A DNA stretch of 64,000 nucleotides from Saprospiraceae bacterium (GTDB lineage: Bacteria; Bacteroidota; Bacteroidia; Chitinophagales; Saprospiraceae): positions 434,001-498,000 of the forward strand of contig JADJJL010000001.1 of the NCBI GenBank assembly GCA_016710265.1. The letters run 5' to 3'. Below are positions 18,175-27,131 of the stretch, piece after piece (position 1 is the stretch's first letter; every line of letters begins with the position of its first letter). A program made the position numbers and the translations under genes. The notes beneath the pieces were generated by a model that saw nothing but the letters and a program-made list of their open reading frames with translations, had not been told where the DNA came from and did not search any database.

Positions 18175-19250
18175 AGTTCATTCGATTCCACCAAACTATC
18201 TAACTGCTCTTCCAGTGAATCCAAAGAAGGAAAGTCACTGAATCCATCATATTGCAGAGCTTCTTGTAGGTGCAGATTTAGTTTCAGATTTTTTTGATCG
18301 ATGCAGAGAAATTTTTTCTTTCGCATCAATTCTCTTCCTAAATATTCTTGTTCGGGTTGACCCGGAGTGGGAACCAACAATGCCGGTTTTTTAATCACTG
18401 CCAAATCCATTAAAGTGGTGTATCCTGACCTAGAAACAATTAGTTCAGATGCATACAAAATATTATTCAATTGATCTCCGGTTGCCAGATCAATCACTTC
18501 TAAGTAGCTTGGAAAAACTTTTTTAGATGGTAATTGGGTGCCCCTTATCAAAATAACATTTTTTAGATCCATGTTTTTCAATTGATCCAAAATCTGATTT
18601 TCAAAATACGTTCTCTGTGGTTCAGGACCAGACAATAAAAAAGCAACTTGATATTTTATCGCTAGATCTTTTTTATCAAACCTACTGACTGGTCCAATAA
18701 AATGATGTTTATTTGATTTAAATAAATGGGATAATTCTCCCGATAAATTGACATTACCAACAAAGTCCGGCGTCCAAATTTGGTCAAATTTCACATAAAA
18801 AATACGCATCCACCGATCGATCATAATCTCAAGGAATTTATTGCCCAAGGGTAAATGCAAATGATGAGATATTATGACAGATGGAATACTTTTTTGTGAA
18901 GCGCCAAAACGTGAATCAGAAATAATTAAATCAACCTGCTCTTGCTGACAAATCTTTGCAATTTGTTTTTTTTCTTTCCAAATTGCTTTGTGCAACTGGA
19001 ATATCTGCAAGCCCATGTTCAAATACATATTTCCTGTTGGATAGGTCATTCCATAATCCACAATTTCGTAAATCGGCAATTGTGGAAACTCCAATTTTAA
19101 TAAATCGGAACCGGCACCGGAGCAGGCTAATACAACGCGATGACTTCTATTTAGAAAATAATGGATAATCGGAATCGTCCTCGTTACATGTCCAAGTCCC
19201 CAATGCTGAGGGCAAATGAGTACATTTTTTTTTGAATCTTGTAGAGTCAT
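18165..19250 (-). CDS. MurG-like glycosyltransferase family protein
   Basis: This 361-residue cytosolic protein has the two-domain GT-B layout. The N-terminal domain has the glycine motif CPQHWGLGHVTRTIPI (residues 13-28). The C-terminal donor-binding domain has FLLSGPEPQRTYFEN, SELIVSRSGYTTLMDL and PALLVPTPGQPEQEYLG, the hallmark of MurG/UGT-type enzymes. The acceptor and sugar donor cannot be told. It follows RNase G by 48 nt. Its last codons (CTT TGG GGC TAA) lie inside a family A palindrome (18157-18174), so the C-terminus has been rewritten by the repeat. Confidence 0.8.
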   Translation of the reverse strand: MTLQDSKKNVLICPQHWGLGHVTRTIPIIHYFLNRSHRVVLACSGAGSDLLKLEFPQLPIYEIVDYGMTYPTGNMYLNMGLQIFQLHKAIWKEKKQIAKICQQEQVDLIISDSRFGASQKSIPSVIISHHLHLPLGNKFLEIMIDRWMRIFYVKFDQIWTPDFVGNVNLSGELSHLFKSNKHHFIGPVSRFDKKDLAIKYQVAFLLSGPEPQRTYFENQILDQLKNMDLKNVILIRGTQLPSKKVFPSYLEVIDLATGDQLNNILYASELIVSRSGYTTLMDLAVIKKPALLVPTPGQPEQEYLGRELMRKKKFLCIDQKNLKLNLHLQEALQYDGFSDFPSLDSLEEQLDSLVESNELWG

Positions 19251-19298
19251 TAGACCATTGATTTCTAGACTAAAAAGATCATTGATCCAAAATTTCTA

Positions 19299-20852
19299 TC
19301 AATCGTTGAGTCTGATTTCATCTTCAGGCCCATCATAAAATCGAAATTCGATCATGCCCATGTCCTGGTCTTCTACTATTTTAATTCGCTTTTGATATTT
19401 CCAATACCATTTCCATGGATATCCAAACCAATCCTTTTTTAGAAATGCACAAATATAAGGATGGGTCATCAAAATAGGTTGTTTGGCCGGTCTGGTTTTC
19501 ATGATGAAATCCAATTTTGATTCTATCTGATCGACCAATAAAATGGTAGGATTTACTTTGCCATTTCCATTGCAGCAAGGACAAGTTTCGGTGGTGTCAA
19601 TGTTCATTTCCTGCTTTTCTCTCTGTCTGGTGATTTGCATCAAACCAAATTTAGACAAAGGCAAAATGGTGTGTTGAGACCGATCGAAGGACATAAAATC
19701 CCTCATTTGTTTATAGAGCTCAACCTTGTTTTCATTGCTTTTCATATCGATGAAATCAATGACAATTAAGCCGCCAATATCTCTAAGTCGAACCTGTCTT
19801 GCAATCTCTTCAGCAGCTTCAAGATTTACTTGAAGGGCTGCATTCTCTTGGTCTAACTTTTGAACTTTGGGGCCGCTGTTGACATCGATGACATGCATTG
19901 CTTCAGTCTTGTCAATGACGATGTAGGCTCCACTTGGAAGTGTGGAAGTATTGCCAAAGGAAGATTTAATTTGTCGTTTGATACCATGCACATCAAATAT
20001 GGATTTTGTACCTTTAAAATGATGTAGTATACTTCCTTTTTCTGGTAGATTGGTTTGTAAATAATTTTTTATTGCGAGATACAGGTCGAAATCATTGACA
20101 TGGATTCCTGAAAAATTCTTGGTGACAATGTCTCTGATCAATCCTGAAGTTTTATCCACCTCACTTAAAAGTTTAATGGGTGGTTTTGCTTTGACAAGTT
20201 GCTGATGGATATGTTTCCATTTTTCCAAGAGCAGGTTCATTTCTTCGTGGAGTTCTGCTACTTTTCTACCTTCGGCAGCTGTTCTTACGACGATGCCAAA
20301 ATTTTTAGGTCTGATGGATTCCACCAGATTGAAAAGCCGGTCTCTTTCATCGGAGCTTGCGATTTTTTTAGAAATCGCAATAGCATTGGAAAAAGGAGTT
20401 AAGACAATAAATCTGCCTGGGATGGTAATTTCACAACTTAATCGATGGCCTTTTGTAGAAATAGGTTCTTTTAAAATTTGGACAAGTAATAAATTTTTCT
20501 TTTCCAAAACTTGAGACACCTTTCCATTTTTATGAATTTCCGGTTGAATTTCAAAATGTTCTAAACCGGAGCTGGTATGGATCCCATGTATGACTTCGTG
20601 TGTATATTTTTTTACTGAATTGAGCACGGGGCCCATATCTGTATAATGTAGGAATGCTTCTTTGGAATGTCCGATATCCACAAAAGCAGCATTAAGGCCC
20701 GGCATCAGCTTGCGCACCTGACCTAAAAAAATATCTCCCACATTGTAATGGGTATTGGATTTTTGTTTGTGGAGTTCTACCAGTTTTTTATTTTCCAGCA
20801 GAGCGATTTCCACAGTCCCTTGATGGGATGAGATGATTAACTCTTTCTCCAT
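19299..20852 (-). CDS. rng: Ribonuclease G (Rne/Rng family)
   Basis: At 517 residues it has the RNase G size. It has the S1 RNA-binding domain near the N-terminus (VGDIFLGQVRKLMPGLNAAFVDIG), then the DNase I-like catalytic core. The metal-binding segments are VIDVNSG and GGLIVIDFIDM, and the zinc-link has Cys residues in CPCCNGNG. The long C-terminal scaffold of RNase E is absent. It trims 16S rRNA 5' ends and degrades mRNA in the cytoplasm. It lies in a minus-strand run with HU, a TPR protein and the COX24-like gene upstream, which looks like a conserved RNA/nucleoid neighbourhood. Confidence 0.94.
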   Translation of the reverse strand: MEKELIISSHQGTVEIALLENKKLVELHKQKSNTHYNVGDIFLGQVRKLMPGLNAAFVDIGHSKEAFLHYTDMGPVLNSVKKYTHEVIHGIHTSSGLEHFEIQPEIHKNGKVSQVLEKKNLLLVQILKEPISTKGHRLSCEITIPGRFIVLTPFSNAIAISKKIASSDERDRLFNLVESIRPKNFGIVVRTAAEGRKVAELHEEMNLLLEKWKHIHQQLVKAKPPIKLLSEVDKTSGLIRDIVTKNFSGIHVNDFDLYLAIKNYLQTNLPEKGSILHHFKGTKSIFDVHGIKRQIKSSFGNTSTLPSGAYIVIDKTEAMHVIDVNSGPKVQKLDQENAALQVNLEAAEEIARQVRLRDIGGLIVIDFIDMKSNENKVELYKQMRDFMSFDRSQHTILPLSKFGLMQITRQREKQEMNIDTTETCPCCNGNGKVNPTILLVDQIESKLDFIMKTRPAKQPILMTHPYICAFLKKDWFGYPWKWYWKYQKRIKIVEDQDMGMIEFRFYDGPEDEIRLND

Positions 20853-20922
20853 GGCACCTTTTTGTTAGATGCGGTGCTAAGGTTAACATGTGGCCAAACA
20901 TTGAATTAGAACTTCCTGACAA

Positions 20923-21096
20923 TCATCGTAAGTATTCACGACGGTTTTTGGATCTTTGTTGGTACTCTAAAAAAATGGAGGTGACGATTGTTTGCCAGGG
21001 CTCAGGCTTGAATTTCCAGACTTTGAAATTATGATGTTGAAAAAATTCTTCACCGTTCTTCCAATATAAATCAGAAAAGACCTTAGTGCCGCAAGA
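20923..21096 (-). other. Unidentified open frame, possible gene remnant
   Basis: The minus strand is open for 57 codons between a TAA and a TGA (20923-20925), without an ATG. The translation is protein-like and aromatic-rich (DLYWKNGEEFFQHHNFKVWK, then FKPEPWQ). The opposite strand also holds a 48-codon frame from ATG 20888, so coding status is uncertain. If real, this is a C-terminal fragment that lost its start next to the COX24-like gene. No family was recognised. Confidence 0.25.
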
Positions 21097-21101
21097 TTAA
21101 C

Positions 21102-21197
21102 CTATCTCACTTTCTTTTTGTGCCTGTTTTTTCTTAGCCTTTTCTTACGCTTGTGCGTTGCTATTTTATGTCTTTTTCTTTTTTTACCGCAAGGCAT
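21102..21197 (-). CDS. 31-residue AURKAIP1/COX24 (mS38-like) domain protein
   Basis: A short ORF, ATG at 21195-21197 and TAG at 21102-21104, encodes 31 residues. It starts MPCGKKRKRHKIATHKRKKR and ends LRKNRHKKKVR; 20 of the 31 residues are basic (K, R or H). This is the pattern of the tiny AURKAIP1/COX24-domain proteins of Bacteroidota, homologues of mitochondrial ribosomal protein mS38, and suggests a ribosome-associated peptide. It sits between RNase G and the TPR/HU genes on the same strand. It is easily missed by gene finders because of its length. Confidence 0.88.
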   Translation of the reverse strand: MPCGKKRKRHKIATHKRKKRLRKNRHKKKVR

Positions 21198-21253
21198 AAT
21201 TTTTATTTTTAAATTTATTATTTAAATAAATTCACCTGAATTTTAACTCAGGC

Positions 21254-22024
21254 TTATTCTTTTGTACAATGTTTTTTATATTCTGATACATCATCAGACC
21301 ATTTAGCTTGTTCAATTAATTGAATCATCAAACAATTAGCTTCCCGATCATCCGATTTTTTCTCCAAAAATCTGTTCAACCTGTTTTTTGCCTTTTCCCA
21401 CTGTCCTGTTTGCATTGCCAATCGAGTTAAAGTATATTGGATCGGAGCATAGTCGGGATATTCTTTTTCCAATCCCAACAGAGCTTGAATGCCTGCCATT
21501 GGATTTTCTCCAGGGCTTTTTACATCCACCAATGCCAACAGCAATCGAAACCGAGGTTCCTTTGGAGCCAATGAAATCGCATTTTGAAATGCTTTTACCG
21601 CATTTTGACGACAGTACAAGAGCTCCTTTTCTTGAGTAAGCTGATCCAGCCCTTCTAAAAAAGTAGATCCTGCTATGCTCCAGGCTTCTGCTGTTTTTTC
21701 AACTTCGGCTACTTGAAGAGCATAAGCACCAGCCAAATCTGCCCTGCCAGCATTAAACCAAAATCCAGATAAGGATTTTAGTTTTTCCGATTCAGGCTCT
21801 GAGGTTTTATCATTTTGAAGTATTTGATCCAATTCAGCTTTCTGAACTGTACTTAGCTTTGTAGTTGCAGCTTGAAGAAGATTTTCAAACCCAGTCACAT
21901 CTAAATCCTTGGCTTTACTAACATTAGACTGCTTTATATCTGGTGCAACTATTTCAAAGAAGAAATAAGTACATAAACACAAGAGCAAAAGTCCGGAAGC
22001 CAGGCTCAATGGACTTAACTTCAT
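21254..22024 (-). CDS. TPR-repeat protein with N-terminal membrane anchor
   Basis: This 256-residue protein has one N-terminal hydrophobic segment (~5-28) that serves as signal anchor, followed by a polar stretch. It has TPR-like helices with a clear repeat AVKAFQNAISLAPKEPRFRL and another at QTGQWEKAKNRLNRFLEKKSDD. It begins 1 nt after the HU stop codon, so translation is coupled to HU. TPR proteins in this position are common in Bacteroidota; the partner is unknown. Confidence 0.8.
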   Translation of the reverse strand: MKLSPLSLASGLLLLCLCTYFFFEIVAPDIKQSNVSKAKDLDVTGFENLLQAATTKLSTVQKAELDQILQNDKTSEPESEKLKSLSGFWFNAGRADLAGAYALQVAEVEKTAEAWSIAGSTFLEGLDQLTQEKELLYCRQNAVKAFQNAISLAPKEPRFRLLLALVDVKSPGENPMAGIQALLGLEKEYPDYAPIQYTLTRLAMQTGQWEKAKNRLNRFLEKKSDDREANCLMIQLIEQAKWSDDVSEYKKHCTKE

Positions 22025-22025
22025 A

Positions 22026-22343
22026 CTATTCTTCTCCTTCTTCTTCGTAAACGCCTTCTGGTTCTTTACCTAATTTCACGTGATCTACGAAAATTTTGGC
22101 AGGCTTAAAAGAAGGAATATAATGTTCTGGAATTTCAATAGCTACATTCTTTTTTATATGGCGACCTATCTTTTTTGCGCGTTTTTTAACTACAAAAGAG
22201 CCAAAGCCACGAATAAAAACATTTTCGCCACCAGCTAAAGAAGCTTTTACTTCTTTAAAAAACATTTCGAGAGAAACGAGTACATCTACTTTGGGTACTC
22301 CAGATTTCTCGGAGATAATGGACACTAAATCCGCTTTTCTCAT
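22026..22343 (-). CDS. HU/IHF-family DNA-binding protein
   Basis: This 105-residue protein follows the HU fold: N-terminal helices MRKADLVSIISEKSGVPK, then GENVFIRGFGSFVVKKRAKK and the DNA-binding arm with the intercalating IPEHYIPSFKPAK region. It bends and compacts DNA in the nucleoid. It is longer than a canonical 90-residue HU because of an acidic tail (EPEGVYEEEGEE). The gene is divergent from yicC and leads a minus-strand operon with the TPR protein. Confidence 0.93.
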   Translation of the reverse strand: MRKADLVSIISEKSGVPKVDVLVSLEMFFKEVKASLAGGENVFIRGFGSFVVKKRAKKIGRHIKKNVAIEIPEHYIPSFKPAKIFVDHVKLGKEPEGVYEEEGEE

Positions 22344-22576
22344 TTGCTTGATATTTAATTAGTTATGAAAAAATTATTCAAAAGAGTGTGCAAATTTCGC
22401 AATATTTATCGGAATGCAAAAAAAAACCTGCTTTTTTTTAAAAAAAAATCTTTCTAAGCATTTCTATTTCAGCCAAATAGGTATCCTAGTTTCAAAATTT
22501 TAAGAATTTTAATCATTTTAAACACAGCTAAACCTGATTTTAGGGTGCCCATTCACTCCCAATGGTCCAAACTCCT

Positions 22577-22584
22577 TACCTTCG
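22577..22584 (+). promoter_or_regulatory. -7 promoter box of yicC-gmk
   Basis: TACCTTCG is one base off TAnnTTTG and lies 18 nt before the ATG at 22602, the same layout as the ettA promoter. Its position argues against the in-frame upstream ATG at 22545. Confidence 0.4.
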
Positions 22585-22601
22585 CCCAAACTCTACCGCA
22601 C

Positions 22602-23471
22602 ATGATCTATTCTATGACTGGTTACGGCCAGGTCAAATCTGTTTTTAAAGACAAAGAAATCACCGTTGAGCTGCGTTGCCTAAACTCTAAAATGAATGAT
22701 TTTAGACTGAAGACTCCAAATGCTTACAGACATAAAGAACTTGAACTCCGCAAATTGTTAAATGATGCGGTGGTTAGGGGAAAACTTGATTTTAACTTAT
22801 CCGTCATCAGTTCCAAGGGTGATGAAGACTATTCACTCAATAAAAACTTGTTTAAGTCATTTTACAATCAAATCCATGAATTGGGTATTGACCTTTCTCA
22901 AACAGATATTCTAAATGCCATTCTTCAATTTCCCAATGTCATAGAACCAAACTCCACAGAGTTGCAGGATGACGAATATGAATTTACCTTAACGGTGATT
23001 AAAGAAGCATTAGAGAAATTAAATGACTTCAGAATTATAGAAGGGGCTACCATTGAAAATGAATTTTTATTGAGAATCAAAATCATCACCGATCATTTGG
23101 TTGAAGTAGCTAATTATGAAAAAGAAAGACAGGATCAATTAAGAGAGAAAATTCTGAAGTCGCTAAATTCTACTTTCTCCAATGAAAATATTGATATGAA
23201 TCGTTTCGAACAAGAACTCATGTACTACATGGAACGATTAGACATCACTGAAGAAAAGGTTAGACTAAAACAACACTGTGACTATTTTTTGGCTGAAATG
23301 GATGTAGATACTGTCAGTAAATCCAAAAAATTGAATTTTATTAGTCAGGAAATGGGAAGAGAGATCAATACTCTTGGAGCCAAAGCCCAACATTCTTCGA
23401 TTCAAAAACTGGTGGTAGTCATGAAAGACGAATTAGAAAAAATAAAAGAACAACTTGCCAATATTTTATGA
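22602..23471 (+). CDS. yicC: YicC family endoribonuclease-like protein
   Basis: From ATG 22602 the protein has 289 residues and starts MIYSMTGYGQ, the conserved YicC N-terminus. An upstream in-frame ATG at 22545 would add 19 residues not seen in the family. It has the YicC_N domain with ELRCLNSKMNDFRLKTP and the DUF1732 C-terminal domain ending SSIQKLVVVMKDELEKIKEQ. YicC proteins have been linked to RNA degradation and stationary phase. The gene overlaps gmk by 4 nt (ATGA), a pairing of yicC and gmk seen in many bacteria. Confidence 0.93.
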   Translation: MIYSMTGYGQVKSVFKDKEITVELRCLNSKMNDFRLKTPNAYRHKELELRKLLNDAVVRGKLDFNLSVISSKGDEDYSLNKNLFKSFYNQIHELGIDLSQTDILNAILQFPNVIEPNSTELQDDEYEFTLTVIKEALEKLNDFRIIEGATIENEFLLRIKIITDHLVEVANYEKERQDQLREKILKSLNSTFSNENIDMNRFEQELMYYMERLDITEEKVRLKQHCDYFLAEMDVDTVSKSKKLNFISQEMGREINTLGAKAQHSSIQKLVVVMKDELEKIKEQLANIL

Positions 23472-24046
23472 GTCTTCAAGGCAAGATTATTATCCTGACT
23501 GCTCCATCCGGAAGTGGTAAAACAACCTTAGCCAATTATTTATTGGAGACTTTTGGACAATTGAGTTTCTCAGTTTCTGCGACGACCCGTAAACCCCGAC
23601 CAGTGGAGACCAATGGTAAGGAATACTATTTTGTTTCCCCTGAAGATTTCCGTGCCATGATTCACAACGATGAATTGTTTGAATACCAGGAAGTGTACGA
23701 AAATCAATATTACGGAACCCTAATGAGTGAGATCCAAAGGATTTGGAAAGCAGGAAAGGTCGCACTATTTGACATCGATGTAAAAGGTGCACATTTTGTT
23801 GAACAAAGGGGTTATAAAAATGTATTGAGTATTTATGTTAAAGCATCCAGTCTCGAAGTATTGAGAAAAAGGTTGGAAGGTCGTGGAACAGAATCAGAAG
23901 AAGCCATTGTCAAAAGGCTTAACCGGGCTGCAGAAGAACTGGAATACTCCAAATATTTTGATTATGTCATCACCAATGACAATTTATCATTGGCCAAAAA
24001 AGTGGTGGGCATGATAGCAGAGGAATTTATGAAGGAGGAGATATAA
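23468..24046 (+). CDS. gmk: Guanylate kinase
   Basis: This 192-residue protein has the P-loop APSGSGKTTLA (residues ~12-22), the GMP-binding segment SATTRKPRPVETNGKEYYF, then EYQEVYENQYYGT and the lid region with RLEGRGTESEEAI. It catalyses ATP + GMP to ADP + GDP, essential for GTP and dGTP supply. Its ATG overlaps the yicC stop (ATGA), so translation is coupled. Confidence 0.97.
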   Translation: MSLQGKIIILTAPSGSGKTTLANYLLETFGQLSFSVSATTRKPRPVETNGKEYYFVSPEDFRAMIHNDELFEYQEVYENQYYGTLMSEIQRIWKAGKVALFDIDVKGAHFVEQRGYKNVLSIYVKASSLEVLRKRLEGRGTESEEAIVKRLNRAAEELEYSKYFDYVITNDNLSLAKKVVGMIAEEFMKEEI

Positions 24047-24109
24047 AAATTAGATTTAGACAAATTATTTTGACAAAGTCAAAGAAACTTCATTAAAACA
24101 TCCATACAA

Positions 24110-24580
24110 TTAATTTTTATTCTGTGTATTCATATGAAGGTATACCCATACCACAAGTACCAAAGCGATCAGTTCTGCAATCGTTCTCAAAATATGGTAA
24201 TTCCACCAAGAGTCTCTCAAACTAGTCCAATTTTCTGGCATTGAATCGTAACTCCAACTTAATATTTCATTTTGGATTGGTAAGTTTCCAAAGCGACTTA
24301 TGAGCAAGCAGGATAAAAAACACAGTGCAGCGATACCCAATAAAGCAAAGTAAGCCTTTTGTTGTTTGTATTGTAATGCGCTCCACCCGGTGACCAATGT
24401 CGCAGCTATGACTAGGGTAACCATGATTGTATTTAAGGAGATGACCAAATTTTGTTGTTGGTCTAAATAGCTTGACGCTGAATACTTCATTGGATTCATA
24501 CCAAACCAGATCCCAAAACTTGTTCCTGCAAGTAAAGCTGCAAGGAGAATGTTGATGAATTTTAAATAAATGGATTTCAT
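24110..24580 (-). CDS. DUF1772 (anthrone oxygenase-like) membrane protein
   Basis: This 156-residue protein has four predicted membrane helices (~5-25, 45-67, 75-95, 130-150). It carries the DUF1772 signature segments FGMNPMKYS near helix 1, ISRFGNLPIQNEI after helix 3 and LRDSWWNYHILRT before helix 4. The family is named for fungal anthrone oxygenases, but bacterial members are uncharacterised. It stands alone on the minus strand between gmk and lpdA. Confidence 0.75.
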   Translation of the reverse strand: MKSIYLKFINILLAALLAGTSFGIWFGMNPMKYSASSYLDQQQNLVISLNTIMVTLVIAATLVTGWSALQYKQQKAYFALLGIAALCFLSCLLISRFGNLPIQNEILSWSYDSMPENWTSLRDSWWNYHILRTIAELIALVLVVWVYLHMNTQNKN

Positions 24581-24879
24581 TATGCTTAATTTAAGGAGAT
24601 AAATTTTTCAAATTAAATAAAAATATACTTGAGCCATTCGTTATTCAATTGTGACCGCTATTTGACAAATAGCAACCAACTATATTCTACACCCTAATTC
24701 TACGGACAAATTTAATCATGTTTTAGAAAAAAATAAATATGCGTAAGATTATTATTTATTCCATAAAAAAGTGACTGAATATTTTCTACTACCAATGAAC
24801 AAAAATAATCAAACTTGATGGCCCAGCCAAAACCTAATTTGAATTTTTGAGTTGTTTCAACATAATTTATTGAGTGAGT

Positions 24880-26286
24880 ATGTCAAATAAAGAACTGGTA
24901 GTTATTGGATCTGGTCCGGGAGGTTATGTCGCAGCCATTAGGGCAGCACAGTTGGGTATGCAAGTATGTCTTGTGGAAAAATATCCCAAACTGGGTGGCA
25001 CCTGTCTAAATGTGGGTTGCATTCCTTCTAAGGCTCTTTTAGACAGCAGCGAATTGTACCATCAAATTAAACATCAATCAACATCTCATGGAATTAAAGT
25101 CCAAGATTTAAATTTGGATGTAGAGACATTTTTTAAAAGAAAAGAGGAGGTGGTAACACAAAATAACAAAGGCATCGATTTTTTAATGAAGAAAAATAAA
25201 ATTGAGGTATTGATTGGACATGCCTCATTTGTAGATACCAATACCCTGGAAATTTTATCATCAAATGGAGAACGCCAATCATTCAGTTTTAAAAATGCCA
25301 TCATCGCCACCGGCTCAAAACCCAATATTCCTGCCACTTTCAATTACGATAAAAAAAGAGTGATCAGTTCAACAGAAGCTTTGTCCCTAGGAGAAATACC
25401 TAAATCCATGGCCATCATTGGTGCCGGAGTCATAGGATTGGAACTTGGATCTGTTTTCGCGAGAATGGGAACCCGGGTAGAAGTTTTTGAATACATGGAT
25501 CGCATTCTTCCGGGCATGGATTTGGATTGTGCCAAAGAGCTTCAAAAATCACTCCAAGGATTGGGTATTCAATTTCATCTTTCTAAATCAGTTACTAAAG
25601 TTCAAGCCTCCAAGTCAAAAGCGGAAATACATTTTACGGCTCGCGATGGTCAAAATCAAGCAGTTTTATCTGCCGATTATTGTCTGGTTAGTATCGGCAG
25701 AAAACCGTATACCGAAGGTCTCAATTTGGATAAGGCAGGTATCCAGTTAGATGAAAAAGGCAGAATCATAGTTGATTCAGAACTGAGAACTGCTGCTTCT
25801 CATATTTTTGCCATTGGGGATGTTGTACAAGGTTCAATGCTGGCGCACAAAGCAGAAGAAGAAGGTGTATTTGTTGCTGAAATTTTAGCAGGTCAAAAAC
25901 CAAATATCCATTATCATTTAATTCCAGGGGTTGTCTACACCTGGCCTGAAGTTTCTTCTGTCGGCTGGACAGAAGAACAACTTAAAGAAAAGGGAATTCC
26001 ATATAAGATGGGAAAGTTTCCATTTAAAGCTTTAGGACGTTCCCGGGCTAGTATGGATACGGACGGATTGGTTAAAGTTTTAGCGGACCAAAATACAGAT
26101 CGTATTCTTGGGGTACATATTTTTGGGGCTCGGGCAGCAGATTTGATTATGGAAGCGGTAGCACTGATGGAATTCGGAGCTTCAGCAGAAGATATGGCCC
26201 GGATTTGTCATCCGCATCCTACTTATTCAGAAGCTTTGAAAGAAGCTGCCTTACAAGCTACAGACCAAAGGGCCATTCATTTTTAA
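24880..26286 (+). CDS. lpdA: Dihydrolipoyl dehydrogenase
   Basis: Starting at ATG 24880 (MSNKELVVIGSGPGGY) it has 468 residues; a GTG two codons earlier is possible. It shows the FAD-binding GxGxxG, the redox-active disulfide GGTCLNVGCIPSKAL, an NAD-binding GAGVIGLELGSVFARMG and the C-terminal His-Glu pair in HPHPTYSEALKEAA. It reoxidises dihydrolipoamide in the pyruvate, 2-oxoglutarate and branched-chain dehydrogenase complexes and the glycine cleavage system. No E1 or E2 gene is next to it. Confidence 0.96.
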   Translation: MSNKELVVIGSGPGGYVAAIRAAQLGMQVCLVEKYPKLGGTCLNVGCIPSKALLDSSELYHQIKHQSTSHGIKVQDLNLDVETFFKRKEEVVTQNNKGIDFLMKKNKIEVLIGHASFVDTNTLEILSSNGERQSFSFKNAIIATGSKPNIPATFNYDKKRVISSTEALSLGEIPKSMAIIGAGVIGLELGSVFARMGTRVEVFEYMDRILPGMDLDCAKELQKSLQGLGIQFHLSKSVTKVQASKSKAEIHFTARDGQNQAVLSADYCLVSIGRKPYTEGLNLDKAGIQLDEKGRIIVDSELRTAASHIFAIGDVVQGSMLAHKAEEEGVFVAEILAGQKPNIHYHLIPGVVYTWPEVSSVGWTEEQLKEKGIPYKMGKFPFKALGRSRASMDTDGLVKVLADQNTDRILGVHIFGARAADLIMEAVALMEFGASAEDMARICHPHPTYSEALKEAALQATDQRAIHF

Positions 26287-26338
26287 ATAGAGCTAAAAGT
26301 TCTCTTTTTGAAGTAATAAATCTTAGGAAAGGTGGTAG

Positions 26339-27001
26339 TTAAGCGGTCGTAACCAATCTGGTATTGGAAATATTTTCCTTTTTGAAATCGGGCTGGATGG
26401 CTGAAAACTGATAACCTAAATCTGTAAAATGCTGTAAGACTTTAGGTAAAACGAATTTTAGTTTGTCGAAAGTTTTGAGACTATCATGCATGACAATGAT
26501 CGAACCCGATCTTGTATTCCTTATGATATTCTGATAACATTCATCCGCACTAATATTTGGATCAAAATCACCACTTAACACATCCCACATTACGATCTTA
26601 TAGTGGTGTTTTAAAAATCTAACTTGTGAAGGACGCAAACGACCATAAGGTGGGCGAAATAACTTACTATGACAGATCCTGGCAGCCGTTCTCACGTCCA
26701 GAATATAATCGAGATTATTAGTGGACCAACCAGACAAATGGTGATGGGTATGACTTCCAATTGAATGACCCTCCTCTACCAATCGATTAAATATATCAGG
26801 GTTCTTTTCCACATTTTGACCCACACAGAAAAAACTGGCTTTGGCGTTGAAGTTATCTAAAACATCTAAAACCCAAGGGGTTACCGTTGGAATGGGGCCA
26901 TCATCAAAGGTTAAAAAAATCTCATTGGAGCTTGAATCCATCCTCCAAATCATATCCGGAAAGATGTCCTGAAGAAATTTTGGGGTGAAGCTCAAATACA
27001 T
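26339..27001 (-). CDS. Polysaccharide deacetylase (NodB domain)
   Basis: This 220-residue protein has the NodB metal and catalytic motifs in order: LTFDDGP (catalytic and metal Asp), SHTHHH (metal His pair), RPPYGRLRPSQ and a late MHDSLKTFDKL. No signal peptide is evident, so the cellular site is unclear; cytoplasmic or leaderless members exist. It would remove N-acetyl groups from a GlcNAc-type polymer or a related substrate. It is convergent with lpdA. Confidence 0.9.
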   Translation of the reverse strand: MYLSFTPKFLQDIFPDMIWRMDSSSNEIFLTFDDGPIPTVTPWVLDVLDNFNAKASFFCVGQNVEKNPDIFNRLVEEGHSIGSHTHHHLSGWSTNNLDYILDVRTAARICHSKLFRPPYGRLRPSQVRFLKHHYKIVMWDVLSGDFDPNISADECYQNIIRNTRSGSIIVMHDSLKTFDKLKFVLPKVLQHFTDLGYQFSAIQPDFKKENISNTRLVTTA

Positions 27002-27131
27002 AATTGTTGAATTGCGGAGGGATTATCTAATTTTACGCTTTTCTGAAATGATCACAAAACTATGATTAAGCTATAGATTGACTGTTAATTCAGAGATAAT
27101 GTTTTATTAATCGCCAAATAATAATTAAAGA

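Noticed and set aside
20888..21034. 48-codon plus-strand ORF from ATG 20888
   Set aside because: It overlaps the more protein-like minus-strand frame 20923-21096; neither is clearly coding, so it was not called.
22545..22601. Upstream in-frame start of yicC (19 more residues)
   Set aside because: The added residues do not match the family's N-terminus, and a TACCTTCG promoter box lies between the two starts.
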